NCBI GenBank assembly: GCA_018402135.1
Contig: JAGYJF010000003.1
Span: 868,001 to 932,000, forward strand
Origin: Flavobacteriaceae bacterium
GTDB taxonomy: Bacteria > Bacteroidota > Bacteroidia > Flavobacteriales > Flavobacteriaceae
Direction: 5' to 3'
DNA: 64,000 bases
Translations under genes and position numbers: made by a program
Shown here: positions 16,678 to 25,562 of the stretch, piece after piece
Position numbering within the stretch: the first letter of the stretch is position 1
Layout: every line of letters starts with the position of its first letter
The notes under the pieces: generated by a model
The model's input: the letters and a program-made list of their open reading frames with translations, nothing else
Databases searched by the model: none
Told to the model about the DNA's origin: nothing

Positions 16678-19600
16678 GTGAAAACTACTTTTGCAAAATA
16701 TATAGAAGCCTTAATTATAGTAGCTATAGTTTTTATGCCATTTCAATCTTTTAAAGCTCAAAATTTTGAAAGAATTGAAACTATTAGCTCATTAAATGCG
16801 CTTAGAGAAAACAATGGTGTGGCTGTTTCCGATTACGATCAAGATGGTGATTTAGACATATTTGTCGTTGCAAAAGCCAAGGATGACCAAAACAATCCTA
16901 TAACTTTAAGTAAATTATATCGTAATAATAACGACGGTTCATTTACAGATGTTACAGAAGCATCGGGTTTAATAAATTTATATTCGGAGTTAGAAGATCC
17001 AGGAACTTTTTTTGGCCTAGATGGCTATAAATTTGGTGCTTTTTGGGGCGATTATAACAATGATGGGTTTCCTGATATTTTCTTTACCCATTTAGATAAA
17101 GTTCAGTTATTTAGAAATCAGGGAAATGGTCTCTTTGTTGAAGTGACGGTTCCGGCTGGAATTAGAGGCTTTAATGGTTGCGGCAATACAAATGCCTTGT
17201 GGTTTGATTATAATAATGATGGATTTTTAGATTTATTTATAAGTGATTGGCGTCGCTGTGATAATAATACACTCTACAGAAACAACGGCAACGAAACTTT
17301 TACCAATGTTACAGAATCCGCTGGAATATCATCCTATCCAAATCATTACAGTTATACGGCGTTGCCATTCGATTTTAATGATGATGGATTCATGGATATT
17401 TTTTTAATGAACGATTTCAGTGCTCCTAATCAATTATTCATTAACCAAAATGGTATTTCATTTACTGAAGAAGCAATGAATTATGGCGTTAACCAAGCGG
17501 TAGATGCTATGGGATTGACCATTGGGGATTTTAATAATAATGGAAGTTTTGATTTTTATATTTCTGCTATTGACGAAAATGTATTGCTTCAAAATAATGG
17601 TTCAAATAACTTTAGCGATGTGGCTCAATCCTTCGGGGTAAGAGAAACCGGTTGGTCTTGGGGAACTAAATTTGTTGATTTTGATTTAGACGGTGACGAG
17701 GATTTAATTGTAGTTAATGGTTTTGAATTTGGAAGTTTTGGATTTGGGGACGAAAACAATGCTGAAAATAATTTTTATTTTGAAAACAACTTAAGTCAAG
17801 GCTCTGTTGGTTTTACTGATGTTTCAGTTTCATCAGGATTTAACGCGGAAACCATAAGTGTAGAAGCTTTAGCTTTTGATTATGATAACGATGGCGATTT
17901 AGATGTTTATATTTCCAATGCAGATAGACCTTCATTTTTTTATGAGAATAAGCTTATCAATTTTAATGAGGAGCACAGTTTTAATTGGTTGAAAATAAAT
18001 TTGGAAGGTACTATTTCAAATCGTGATGCTATTGGTACAAAAATAAAACTCAGTACTGCAGAAGGAAATTTAATTCGATATTATAGCGGGGTTGGTTTTT
18101 TAGGACAAAGTCTACAACCTGTTCATTTTGGGTTAGACCAATCTTCCGGAATTTTGAGTATTGAAATAACTTGGCCTTCTGGACTTGTCGAAACACATCA
18201 AAATTTAAACTCTAATACAACAATAAAAGCTACAGAAGGTCAGGGGTTTGTGGTTTTAGATATTCAACCAAGTCAAAAAATATTTGGATGTACCGATCCA
18301 AATTCATGCAATTACAATCCCAATGCTACTTTAAATGATGGTAATTGTTCTTACCTAGATTCCAACCAGATTATAGGTAGCGTTTCTGCTGGTTATTATT
18401 CTTTACAAACCTATTCTTACGCAATGGCATCCGATTCAGAGGCTTTATGGGAAGTTGCAGGAGGTGAAATTATTGAAGGGCAAGGTACTAGTGTTATTAC
18501 TGTACTTTGGGAAATTGAATCGGAAGGCACTGTTAGGGTTCAAGAATTAAACCAGCAGTGCAATGGGTTGCCAGTGCAGCTTAATGTTGAATTAAGTATT
18601 GATGAACTACCTGAAAACATCTCAATTGCCCGACTATGGAATGAAGCGCTTTTGGCATCTATCAGAGGTGATTTTGCGCGACCCAATGTTCATGCTAGAA
18701 ATTTATTTCATAGCAGTGTTGTGATGTACGATATTTGGGCAGTCTATGATGAGCGCGCAAATCCATATCTTCTTGGCAATGTAGTTAATAATTTTAGTAG
18801 TAATCTAGAAGAATTTTTGCTTATCGAAAGTGTTGAAGAATCCAGGCAAAAAGCAATTAGTTATGCCATGTATCGTTTATTGTCGCATAGATTTAGAAAT
18901 TCACCGGGGGCTGAAAAATCTCAAGCGCGTTATGATTTAATTATGAGTCAATTGGATTATGACATTAATTACACATCAACCAATTATCAATTTGGGAATG
19001 CCGCAGCCTTTGGAAATTATGTAGCCCAGGTAATGATAAGCTACGGAAACAATGATAATTCACGTGAATCATCCGATTATAACAGTGCTTTTTACCAACC
19101 CGTGAATCCACCAATAATATTAAATGAATATGACAATGGTGATGTAATCGACATTAACCGATGGCAGCCTTTAACTTTCAATACTTTTATTGATCAAAGT
19201 GGTAATTTAATTACCGGTTCCACACCACCATTTTTAGGCCCAGAATGGGGAAGTGTTCACACCTTTGCCCTAAACCAAGACGATAAAACAACGTTTCAAC
19301 GTGACGGAAACACTTATGCTGTGTATTTAGATCCTGGGGAACCACCGAAATTAAATCTAAATACAAACGACCAAAGCAGTGAAAACTTTAAATGGAATTT
19401 TTCTTTGGTTTCTGTTTGGAGCGCCCACCTCGATCCTGCAGATAATGTAATTATCGATATTTCTCCAAATAGCATTGGTAATGTTGATATATCTCAATTT
19501 CCTTCAAATTTTAACGATTTTGATACCTTTTATAATTTCATTGAAGGTGGTGATATATCCGATGGTTATAATATCAACCCCAAAACAAATCAACCATACC

Positions 19601-20730
19601 AAACACAGTTGGTGCCTAGAGCTGATTATACGCGAGTGCTTGCGGAGTTTTGGGCAGATGGTCCAGACTCCGAAACACCGCCAGGTCACTGGTTCACCAT
19701 ATTAAATTATGTCAGTGATCAGCCTGAATTAGAAAAACGATTTAGTGGAACAGGCGATATTTTAGGCAATTTAGAATGGGATGTGAAGTCTTACTTTATT
19801 TTAGGAGGAGCAGTTCATGATGCGGCTATTGCGGCTTGGGGTGCGAAAGGATGGTACGATTATGTAAGACCCATTTCGGCAATTCGCTATATGGCAGCCT
19901 TAGGACAAAGTACCGATGCGTCATTACCAAATTATCACGTAGCAGGTTTACCACTTGTTCCAGGTTATATTGAAACTGTTGAAATTGGTGATCCGCTGGC
20001 TGGGTTTAATAATGAGAATGTAGGAAAAATTAAAGTTTACGCATGGCGCGGTCATGATTTTGTAAGCAATTCTGAGACAGATATTGCTGGTGTTGGATGG
20101 ATTCTTGGCGAGCGTTGGTGGCCCTACCAACGACCATCCTTTGTTACGCCACCTTTTGCAGGATATGTATCAGGTCATTCAACTTTTTCGAGAGCAGCAG
20201 CGGAGGTCCTCACCTTAATTACCGGCGACGAATATTTCCCAGGTGGAATGGGCGAGTTTGTTGCAAAAAAAGATGAGTTTTTGGTATTTGAAAAAGGCCC
20301 ATCGGTTGATATCAAACTGCAATGGGCGACATATCGCGACGCTTCCGATCAAACGAGTTTATCTAGAATTTGGGGTGGTATTCATCCGCCAGCCGATGAT
20401 ATTCCAGGAAGAGTGATGGGAAATATTGTTGGAAATAGAGCTTTTAATTTTGCGGTTCCTTACTTTAACTCTGAAATTTTAAATGCAGATGACCAAGAAA
20501 TCAAGATGTATCCAAATCCTGTAACACAAAATCTAGTAAACATTACCAACACAAACTTTGATGATATATTTGAAATTTATGATATAAATGGTAGAGCTAT
20601 TAGAATTCAAAACGTGATTTACAACGAGTTCACACGTACTTCCCAAATCACTTTACCAGAATCGGTTGTCACTGGACTTTATATTTTAAAAGCCAAAGGG
20701 CAATCTAAAGTAATTATTGTAAAAAATTAA
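16678..20730 (+). CDS. Secreted FG-GAP/ASPIC-UnbV protein fused to a vanadium-haloperoxidase-like (PAP2) domain, type IX sorted
   Basis: A 1,350-residue exported protein. Start is GTG, giving a signal peptide ending near FKAQ. About seven FG-GAP/VCBS calcium-binding repeats follow (DYDQDGDLDIF, DYNNDGFPDIF, DYDNDGDLDVY and others, residues 50-425), then an ASPIC/UnbV domain (about 440-530), a cysteine motif CTDPNSCNYNPNA, and a PAP2/vanadium haloperoxidase-like domain (about 650-1265). Phosphate/vanadate-binding candidates are Arg in YDYVRPISAIR, His1167 in VSGHSTFSR and Arg/His1236 in SRIWGGIHPP. The end (MYPNPVTQN to KVIIVKN) is a type IX sorting domain. Haloperoxidase versus acid phosphatase activity cannot be decided from sequence. 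Confidence 0.85.
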   Translation: MKTTFAKYIEALIIVAIVFMPFQSFKAQNFERIETISSLNALRENNGVAVSDYDQDGDLDIFVVAKAKDDQNNPITLSKLYRNNNDGSFTDVTEASGLINLYSELEDPGTFFGLDGYKFGAFWGDYNNDGFPDIFFTHLDKVQLFRNQGNGLFVEVTVPAGIRGFNGCGNTNALWFDYNNDGFLDLFISDWRRCDNNTLYRNNGNETFTNVTESAGISSYPNHYSYTALPFDFNDDGFMDIFLMNDFSAPNQLFINQNGISFTEEAMNYGVNQAVDAMGLTIGDFNNNGSFDFYISAIDENVLLQNNGSNNFSDVAQSFGVRETGWSWGTKFVDFDLDGDEDLIVVNGFEFGSFGFGDENNAENNFYFENNLSQGSVGFTDVSVSSGFNAETISVEALAFDYDNDGDLDVYISNADRPSFFYENKLINFNEEHSFNWLKINLEGTISNRDAIGTKIKLSTAEGNLIRYYSGVGFLGQSLQPVHFGLDQSSGILSIEITWPSGLVETHQNLNSNTTIKATEGQGFVVLDIQPSQKIFGCTDPNSCNYNPNATLNDGNCSYLDSNQIIGSVSAGYYSLQTYSYAMASDSEALWEVAGGEIIEGQGTSVITVLWEIESEGTVRVQELNQQCNGLPVQLNVELSIDELPENISIARLWNEALLASIRGDFARPNVHARNLFHSSVVMYDIWAVYDERANPYLLGNVVNNFSSNLEEFLLIESVEESRQKAISYAMYRLLSHRFRNSPGAEKSQARYDLIMSQLDYDINYTSTNYQFGNAAAFGNYVAQVMISYGNNDNSRESSDYNSAFYQPVNPPIILNEYDNGDVIDINRWQPLTFNTFIDQSGNLITGSTPPFLGPEWGSVHTFALNQDDKTTFQRDGNTYAVYLDPGEPPKLNLNTNDQSSENFKWNFSLVSVWSAHLDPADNVIIDISPNSIGNVDISQFPSNFNDFDTFYNFIEGGDISDGYNINPKTNQPYQTQLVPRADYTRVLAEFWADGPDSETPPGHWFTILNYVSDQPELEKRFSGTGDILGNLEWDVKSYFILGGAVHDAAIAAWGAKGWYDYVRPISAIRYMAALGQSTDASLPNYHVAGLPLVPGYIETVEIGDPLAGFNNENVGKIKVYAWRGHDFVSNSETDIAGVGWILGERWWPYQRPSFVTPPFAGYVSGHSTFSRAAAEVLTLITGDEYFPGGMGEFVAKKDEFLVFEKGPSVDIKLQWATYRDASDQTSLSRIWGGIHPPADDIPGRVMGNIVGNRAFNFAVPYFNSEILNADDQEIKMYPNPVTQNLVNITNTNFDDIFEIYDINGRAIRIQNVIYNEFTRTSQITLPESVVTGLYILKAKGQSKVIIVKN

Positions 20731-20738
20731 AAATTTAA

Positions 20739-21350
20739 ATGGTCAAACAAAACCTCGATGCTGAATTGTATCAGTATATCCCTGCTAAATCACATGATTA
20801 TATTTCGCAGCTAATTGAGAATGACAATCTCATCATTGAGGTCAAAAATGAGCGAAAAACAAGACATGGCGATTATAAAGAATTGCCATCTAAGAAACAT
20901 AAAATAACGGTTAACAACAACTTAAATCAATTCCGTTTTTTAATAACCTTAGTTCATGAGATTGCGCATTTTGAAACCTACCAGCACTACAATCGATGTA
21001 TAAAACCTCATGGTAAAGAATGGAAGCATACCTTTCAAAGATTGATGTTGCCGTTAATACATCCTGAGGTTTTTCCAATGGATGTGCTTCCTTTACTTGC
21101 GAGACATTTCAGAAACCCAAAAGCGTCTAGCGATACAGATGTGCAATTATCGCAAGTCCTAAGGCGTTATGATGTTGAAAATAATAAAACATACATTCAC
21201 GACGTAAAGGTTGGAATGCATTTTAAAATTTATAATGGAAGAGAATTTAAACGCGGTACCAAAAGAACTAAACGATATGAATGCCTTGAAATTAGTTCAG
21301 GTAAATTATATTTGTTCAACGCAAATGCAGAGGTAGAAATAATTGATTAA
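20739..21350 (+). CDS. SprT-like zinc metalloprotease domain protein
   Basis: Putative metal-dependent protein of the SprT/WSS1 type, 203 residues. The zinc-binding HEIAH is at residues 73-77, with a further likely ligand in CIKPHGKEWK (His91), exactly the SprT spacing. Bacterial SprT proteins often carry a C-terminal zinc ribbon; here the C-terminal part (YDVENNKTYIHDVKVGMHFK) lacks paired cysteines, retaining only one Cys in YECLEIS, so the ribbon is replaced or lost. It starts eight bases after the haloperoxidase fusion, suggesting read-through. Function in flavobacteria is untested; in eukaryotes relatives cut DNA-protein cross-links. Confidence 0.8.
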   Translation: MVKQNLDAELYQYIPAKSHDYISQLIENDNLIIEVKNERKTRHGDYKELPSKKHKITVNNNLNQFRFLITLVHEIAHFETYQHYNRCIKPHGKEWKHTFQRLMLPLIHPEVFPMDVLPLLARHFRNPKASSDTDVQLSQVLRRYDVENNKTYIHDVKVGMHFKIYNGREFKRGTKRTKRYECLEISSGKLYLFNANAEVEIID

Positions 21351-21385
21351 AAGTTATCAATCGCTATTTAACTCGATATATCAAA

Positions 21386-22480
21386 ATGATGTCAAATTCA
21401 ATGAATAAAAATTATTATGCAATTTTAATGGCTGGAGGCGTCGGTTCCAGATTTTGGCCAGTAAGTACAAAATCCTTTCCTAAACAATTTCATGATATGC
21501 TAGGTACTGGGGACACGCTCATTCAAAAAACCTTTAAACGACTAACGCAAATCGTTCCAAAAGAAAATATATTTATTCTCACCAATGAACTTTATAATGA
21601 TTTGGTATTACGGCAATTGCCAGAAGTTACAAGTCGTCAGGTTGTGCTAGAACCAGCCATGCGAAACACTGCGCCCTGCATATTATATGCATCATTAAAA
21701 ATTCAGAAGGAAAATCCTGATGCCATTATGATTGTTGCACCAAGTGACCATTGGATAGAAGATGAAGTTGCTTTTGCGGAAAATGTTCGTATGGCCTTCG
21801 ATTTCTGTGCTAATAATAATACGTTAATGACACTTGGTATTCAACCAACATTTCCAAATACTGGTTATGGTTATATTGAATATGATAAGTCTGGTAGCAA
21901 CACTATAAAACCGGTAAAACAATTTAGAGAAAAGCCAGACTATAGCACTGCTAAAAGCTTTATTGAGCAAGGCAACTTTTTATGGAATGCAGGCATTTTT
22001 ATGTGGAGTGTTAAAAGTGTGATTGAGTCATTTCAAATCAATCAATCTCAATTATACGCGCTTTTCAAATTAGGCATTTCGGATTATAATACAGAAACTG
22101 AATCTGATTTTATTGCTGAAAATTACGCTAAGGCAGAAAATATTTCTGTTGACTATGCAATCATGGAACCGTCATCAAATGTTTTCGTCATTCCAGCCAC
22201 ATTTGACTGGAACGATTTAGGCACTTGGGGTAGTCTTTACGATAAGCTTGAAAAAGACGTTGACAATAACGCCATTGTAAATACAAGGGTTTTATCAACT
22301 GATGCTAATAATAACTTGATTAAAACCAAAAACAACAAAATTGTGGTAGTTGACGGTATTTCAGATTACATAATTGTTGATGAAAATGATGTTTTGCTTA
22401 TCTTTCCAAAGAAAAAGGAGCAATACATTAAAGAGGTTGTAAGACAGGTTACCGATAAATTTGGCGACAAATACAGTTAA
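21386..22480 (+). CDS. Mannose-1-phosphate guanylyltransferase
   Basis: Makes GDP-mannose from mannose-1-phosphate and GTP for glycan synthesis. The nucleotidyltransferase signature LMAGGVGSRFWPVS and the FPKQF loop are near the N terminus; PSDHW, NTGYGYIE, EKP, NAGIFMW and the FDWNDLGTWG motif follow in the expected order. At 364 residues it is the single-domain form without the C-terminal isomerase of ManC/AlgA. Homologues begin MNKNYYAI, so the ATG at 21401 may be the true start rather than the one given. Downstream gene spacing is 16 bases. Confidence 0.93.
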   Translation: MMSNSMNKNYYAILMAGGVGSRFWPVSTKSFPKQFHDMLGTGDTLIQKTFKRLTQIVPKENIFILTNELYNDLVLRQLPEVTSRQVVLEPAMRNTAPCILYASLKIQKENPDAIMIVAPSDHWIEDEVAFAENVRMAFDFCANNNTLMTLGIQPTFPNTGYGYIEYDKSGSNTIKPVKQFREKPDYSTAKSFIEQGNFLWNAGIFMWSVKSVIESFQINQSQLYALFKLGISDYNTETESDFIAENYAKAENISVDYAIMEPSSNVFVIPATFDWNDLGTWGSLYDKLEKDVDNNAIVNTRVLSTDANNNLIKTKNNKIVVVDGISDYIIVDENDVLLIFPKKKEQYIKEVVRQVTDKFGDKYS

Positions 22481-22496
22481 TTAATTCAAAAACAGA

Positions 22497-23945
22497 ATGG
22501 AAGAAAGCAAATTCAATTTTGAAGGCGATGAAGATTCAAACGCATCTGAACAAAGTGTAAATTTAAAACAAGAAGCGAAAGGATTTTTAAATAATTTAAT
22601 GGCATTTGTTAGTAATGTATTCAATTTCAGAAAAGATACTGATACTGAAGAAACTATTGAAGCCATAAAAAGAGACATTCCTTTTAAAGGTGCAACAGCA
22701 TGGATTTTAATTTGTTCCATATTTGTTGCGTCGGTTGGATTAAACGCAAACTCTACAGCGGTTGTAATTGGAGCCATGTTAATTTCACCATTAATGGGTC
22801 CGATTTTAGGAATTGGAATGTCAATCGCCATTAATGATATTTTTACGCTCAGGAAATCTTTAATCAACTTTGCGATTATGGTGGTGTTGAGCGTGCTTAC
22901 TGCCTTTTTGTTTTTCTGGCTGTTTCCGTTAAGCGAGGTGACCTCTGAATTATTCGCCAGAACAAGACCAGATATTCGCGACGTTCTAATTGCATTTTTT
23001 GGTGGATTGGCGCTTATCATTGCGCGAACCAAAAAAGGTACTATTGCTTCAGTTATTTTTGGGGTGGCTATTGCAACGGCTTTAATGCCGCCGCTATGCA
23101 CCGCCGGTTTTGGCTTAGCGAAGGGTAATTGGCCTTACTTTTTTGGTGCCATGTATTTGTTCTTGATCAATACTATTTTTATAGGCTTAGCAACCTTTTT
23201 AGTTTTAAAAATTCTGGGTTTTCCCATGTTGCAATATGCCAATTCAAAAAAGCGTAAACGTATTTCAAATTTGGCTTCGTTGTTAGCGATTGTGGTAATG
23301 ATCCCGGCAGTATGGACATTTATATCGGTGTTGAACGAAACTAATTTCACCAGAGATGCCAAAGCCTTTATAGATTTAGAATTAGAAGGTTTACCTCATG
23401 CGGAGTTTGTAAAAAAGAATGCGGTTGTTGCATATTTAGAAGATGGTGGTTCAAAAATAGAATTAAATACCTTTGGTTTGGATGAGATTCCCGATGAAGC
23501 AATTGCGTTACTAAAGGAACGACTAAAATCGTACAAAAACCTTGAGGAAACCGAATTAATTGTAAACCAAAATAAATATAAAAACATTGATAATTTTAAA
23601 TACATGGAGCAGCTTCGCTACCGTGATTCTGTTGATTTATTGTCGCAAAGCCAAAAAATTAATTTCTTGGAAGATGAATTACGTAAAAAAGAACGTTATG
23701 AACGCAACCAAATTCCATTAGATAAATTTGCTGAAGAGTTAAGTATCAATTATAATAATATTGAAAAAGTTGCATTTTCGAATTTAATTTCAACCGATTT
23801 CCAAAAGATAGATACCATTGCAGTGCTTTCGGTAAAATGGAAATCGAATGTATCTTCAGATGAAATATTTACACAACGCAATAAATTGGAGCGTTGGTTG
23901 AAAGTTAAATATAAATTGGATTCTGTTGTGGTAAAAAGTATGTAA
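22497..23945 (+). CDS. DUF389 family membrane protein
   Basis: Integral membrane protein of the DUF389 family, function unknown. In the 482 residues an acidic N terminus is followed by about six hydrophobic helices between residues 65 and 285, including the family-typical SVGLNANSTAVVIGAMLISPLMGPI region and GGLALIIARTKKGT. A soluble C-terminal region of about 190 residues (from about 290) with charged, coiled-coil-like stretches follows. The stop lies one base from the end of the convergent mlaF gene. The long open frame on the opposite strand here has no codon or family support. Confidence 0.85.
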   Translation: MEESKFNFEGDEDSNASEQSVNLKQEAKGFLNNLMAFVSNVFNFRKDTDTEETIEAIKRDIPFKGATAWILICSIFVASVGLNANSTAVVIGAMLISPLMGPILGIGMSIAINDIFTLRKSLINFAIMVVLSVLTAFLFFWLFPLSEVTSELFARTRPDIRDVLIAFFGGLALIIARTKKGTIASVIFGVAIATALMPPLCTAGFGLAKGNWPYFFGAMYLFLINTIFIGLATFLVLKILGFPMLQYANSKKRKRISNLASLLAIVVMIPAVWTFISVLNETNFTRDAKAFIDLELEGLPHAEFVKKNAVVAYLEDGGSKIELNTFGLDEIPDEAIALLKERLKSYKNLEETELIVNQNKYKNIDNFKYMEQLRYRDSVDLLSQSQKINFLEDELRKKERYERNQIPLDKFAEELSINYNNIEKVAFSNLISTDFQKIDTIAVLSVKWKSNVSSDEIFTQRNKLERWLKVKYKLDSVVVKSM

Positions 23946-23946
23946 G

Positions 23947-24714
23947 TTAATTGCGCTCTTCGAGATACATTTGTTTTACTTTTTTAAATAACTCAGAAGA
24001 GTAAACAAAGTTCGTTACGGCTTCATTGTCTGTTTTAAAAATCGTTTCTTTTGAACCTTCCCATTCTTTAACCCCATCTTTTAGAAACACAATTTTTTCA
24101 CCAATCTCCATAACTGAGTTCATGTCATGAGAGTTAATAACGGTGGTTATATTGTATTCGTCTGTAATTTCTTTAATTAAATTGTCAATTACAATGGCTG
24201 TTTTTGGGTCTAAACCAGAGTTGGGCTCGTCGCAAAATAAATATTTGGGATTATTTACGATGGCACGCGCAATGGCCACACGTTTTTGCATGCCTCCAGA
24301 AGCTTCGCTCGGTTTTTTATGATGCGCATTTGGCAAGTTTACACGTTTTAATACTTCATCGGCGCGGTCTTGTCGTTCTGAAAGGTTCATTTTTGTAAAC
24401 ATTCGCAACGGAAACATTACATTTTCTAAAATACTCATAGAATCGAACAAAGCGCCGCCTTGAAAAACCATACCTATTTTAGAGCGGATATCTCGTCGCT
24501 CATTTATTGTTAATTCGGAATAAGTTTGACCGTCAAAGCAAATGGTGCCTTCTTCAGGTTCTATTAACCCAAGCAGACATTTCAGAAACACTGTTTTCCC
24601 CGAGCCAGACTGCCCAATGATCAAGTTGGTATAGCCAGGTAAAAATTTAGTGCTAATTCCTTTTAATACGTGTAAGTCTCCGAATGACTTATGTAAATTA
24701 TTAACTTCTATCAT
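23947..24714 (-). CDS. mlaF: ABC transporter ATP-binding protein (MlaF/Ttg2A type)
   Basis: ATPase of an MlaFEDB-like phospholipid transport system that maintains outer-membrane asymmetry. Walker A GQSGSGKT is at residues 34-41; the Q-loop GMVFQGGALFD, signature ASGGMQKR and Walker B YLFCDEP follow, with the H-loop NSHD. MlaF-type features are the GGALFDSM after the Q-loop and SGGMQKRVAIARA. 255 residues is normal. Its ATG overlaps the stop of the permease gene by one base, so the two are translationally coupled. No MlaD (MCE) gene is adjacent, though one is needed for function and is presumably elsewhere. Confidence 0.9.
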   Translation of the reverse strand: MIEVNNLHKSFGDLHVLKGISTKFLPGYTNLIIGQSGSGKTVFLKCLLGLIEPEEGTICFDGQTYSELTINERRDIRSKIGMVFQGGALFDSMSILENVMFPLRMFTKMNLSERQDRADEVLKRVNLPNAHHKKPSEASGGMQKRVAIARAIVNNPKYLFCDEPNSGLDPKTAIVIDNLIKEITDEYNITTVINSHDMNSVMEIGEKIVFLKDGVKEWEGSKETIFKTDNEAVTNFVYSSELFKKVKQMYLEERN

Positions 24715-25451
24715 TAGCCTAACATTATACTTGTTAAAAGGTAATTCAATAAAATAATTACAACACTACACCAAACAAAAGCCGTTGTACTAGCTTTTCC
24801 AACTTCCAAAGCACCACCTTTCATAAAGAACCCATAGAACGACGGAATGGTCGCTAAAACAAATGCGAAGACAAGGGTTTTTATAAATGCATAAACAATG
24901 TGAAATGGTATAAAATCTAATTGTACACCGTTTATAAAGTCTTCCGATGTACTGTAACCGCCGTAAACACAAGCCACATAGCCTCCAAAAATACCTAGAA
25001 ACATAGCAATTGCTATAACAAAAGGATACAAAAGCATAGCCATAAGTTTTGGAAATACTAGGTAGTTTAAGGCGTTTATTCCCATTACTTCTAAGGCATC
25101 TATTTGTTCGGTAACTCTCATCGTACCAATACTAGAGGTAATAAAAGAACCAACCTTTCCCGCAATAATAATAGATATAAAAGTAGGTGCAAACTCTAAT
25201 ATTACAGATTGTCTTGTGGCAAAACCAATTAAATTTTTTGGTATTAATGGATTGTTAATGTTTAAAGACGTTTGAATGGCAACCACACCACCGACAAAAA
25301 AAGAAATGAAGGCAACTATACCGAGCGAACCTATGACTAAGTCGTCAATATCTTTTAAGATGAGAGTTTTCATGACAGACCATTTTGTGGGTCGTCTAAA
25401 CATATCCTTAATCATCAGGAAATAAGCACCAATATTATGCAGGTAATTCAT
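24714..25451 (-). CDS. mlaE: ABC transporter permease (MlaE family)
   Basis: Membrane subunit paired with the MlaF-like ATPase. The 245 residues contain five to six hydrophobic segments and the MlaE signature region ATRQSVILEFAPTFISIIIAGK, GTMRVTEQIDALEVMGI and the C-terminal VGKASTTAFVW. An amphipathic N-terminal segment precedes the first helix. The gene is first of the two-gene operon. Substrate is inferred to be phospholipid or a related lipid from the family only. Confidence 0.9.
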   Translation of the reverse strand: MNYLHNIGAYFLMIKDMFRRPTKWSVMKTLILKDIDDLVIGSLGIVAFISFFVGGVVAIQTSLNINNPLIPKNLIGFATRQSVILEFAPTFISIIIAGKVGSFITSSIGTMRVTEQIDALEVMGINALNYLVFPKLMAMLLYPFVIAIAMFLGIFGGYVACVYGGYSTSEDFINGVQLDFIPFHIVYAFIKTLVFAFVLATIPSFYGFFMKGGALEVGKASTTAFVWCSVVIILLNYLLTSIMLG

Positions 25452-25529
25452 ACATTCAATGTTACCGCTAAATTAAAAAAACTTAATGGTATTTAACCTT
25501 AAATTTAAATTAAGATAAGGCAAATTCAG

Positions 25530-25537
25530 TATTTTTG
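25530..25537 (+). promoter_or_regulatory. Likely -7 element of the pafA promoter
   Basis: TATTTTTG, an exact TAnnTTTG match, 25 bases before the pafA ATG. No TTTG at the usual upstream distance. No phosphate-box-like element is recognisable. Confidence 0.5.
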
Positions 25538-25562
25538 GACTCCAATTAATTATTCTTTCACA

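Noticed and set aside
22481-23101. 206-residue minus-strand open frame
   Set aside because: Lies entirely opposite the DUF389 gene, whose family and codon use are clear; the antisense frame has no recognisable domain.
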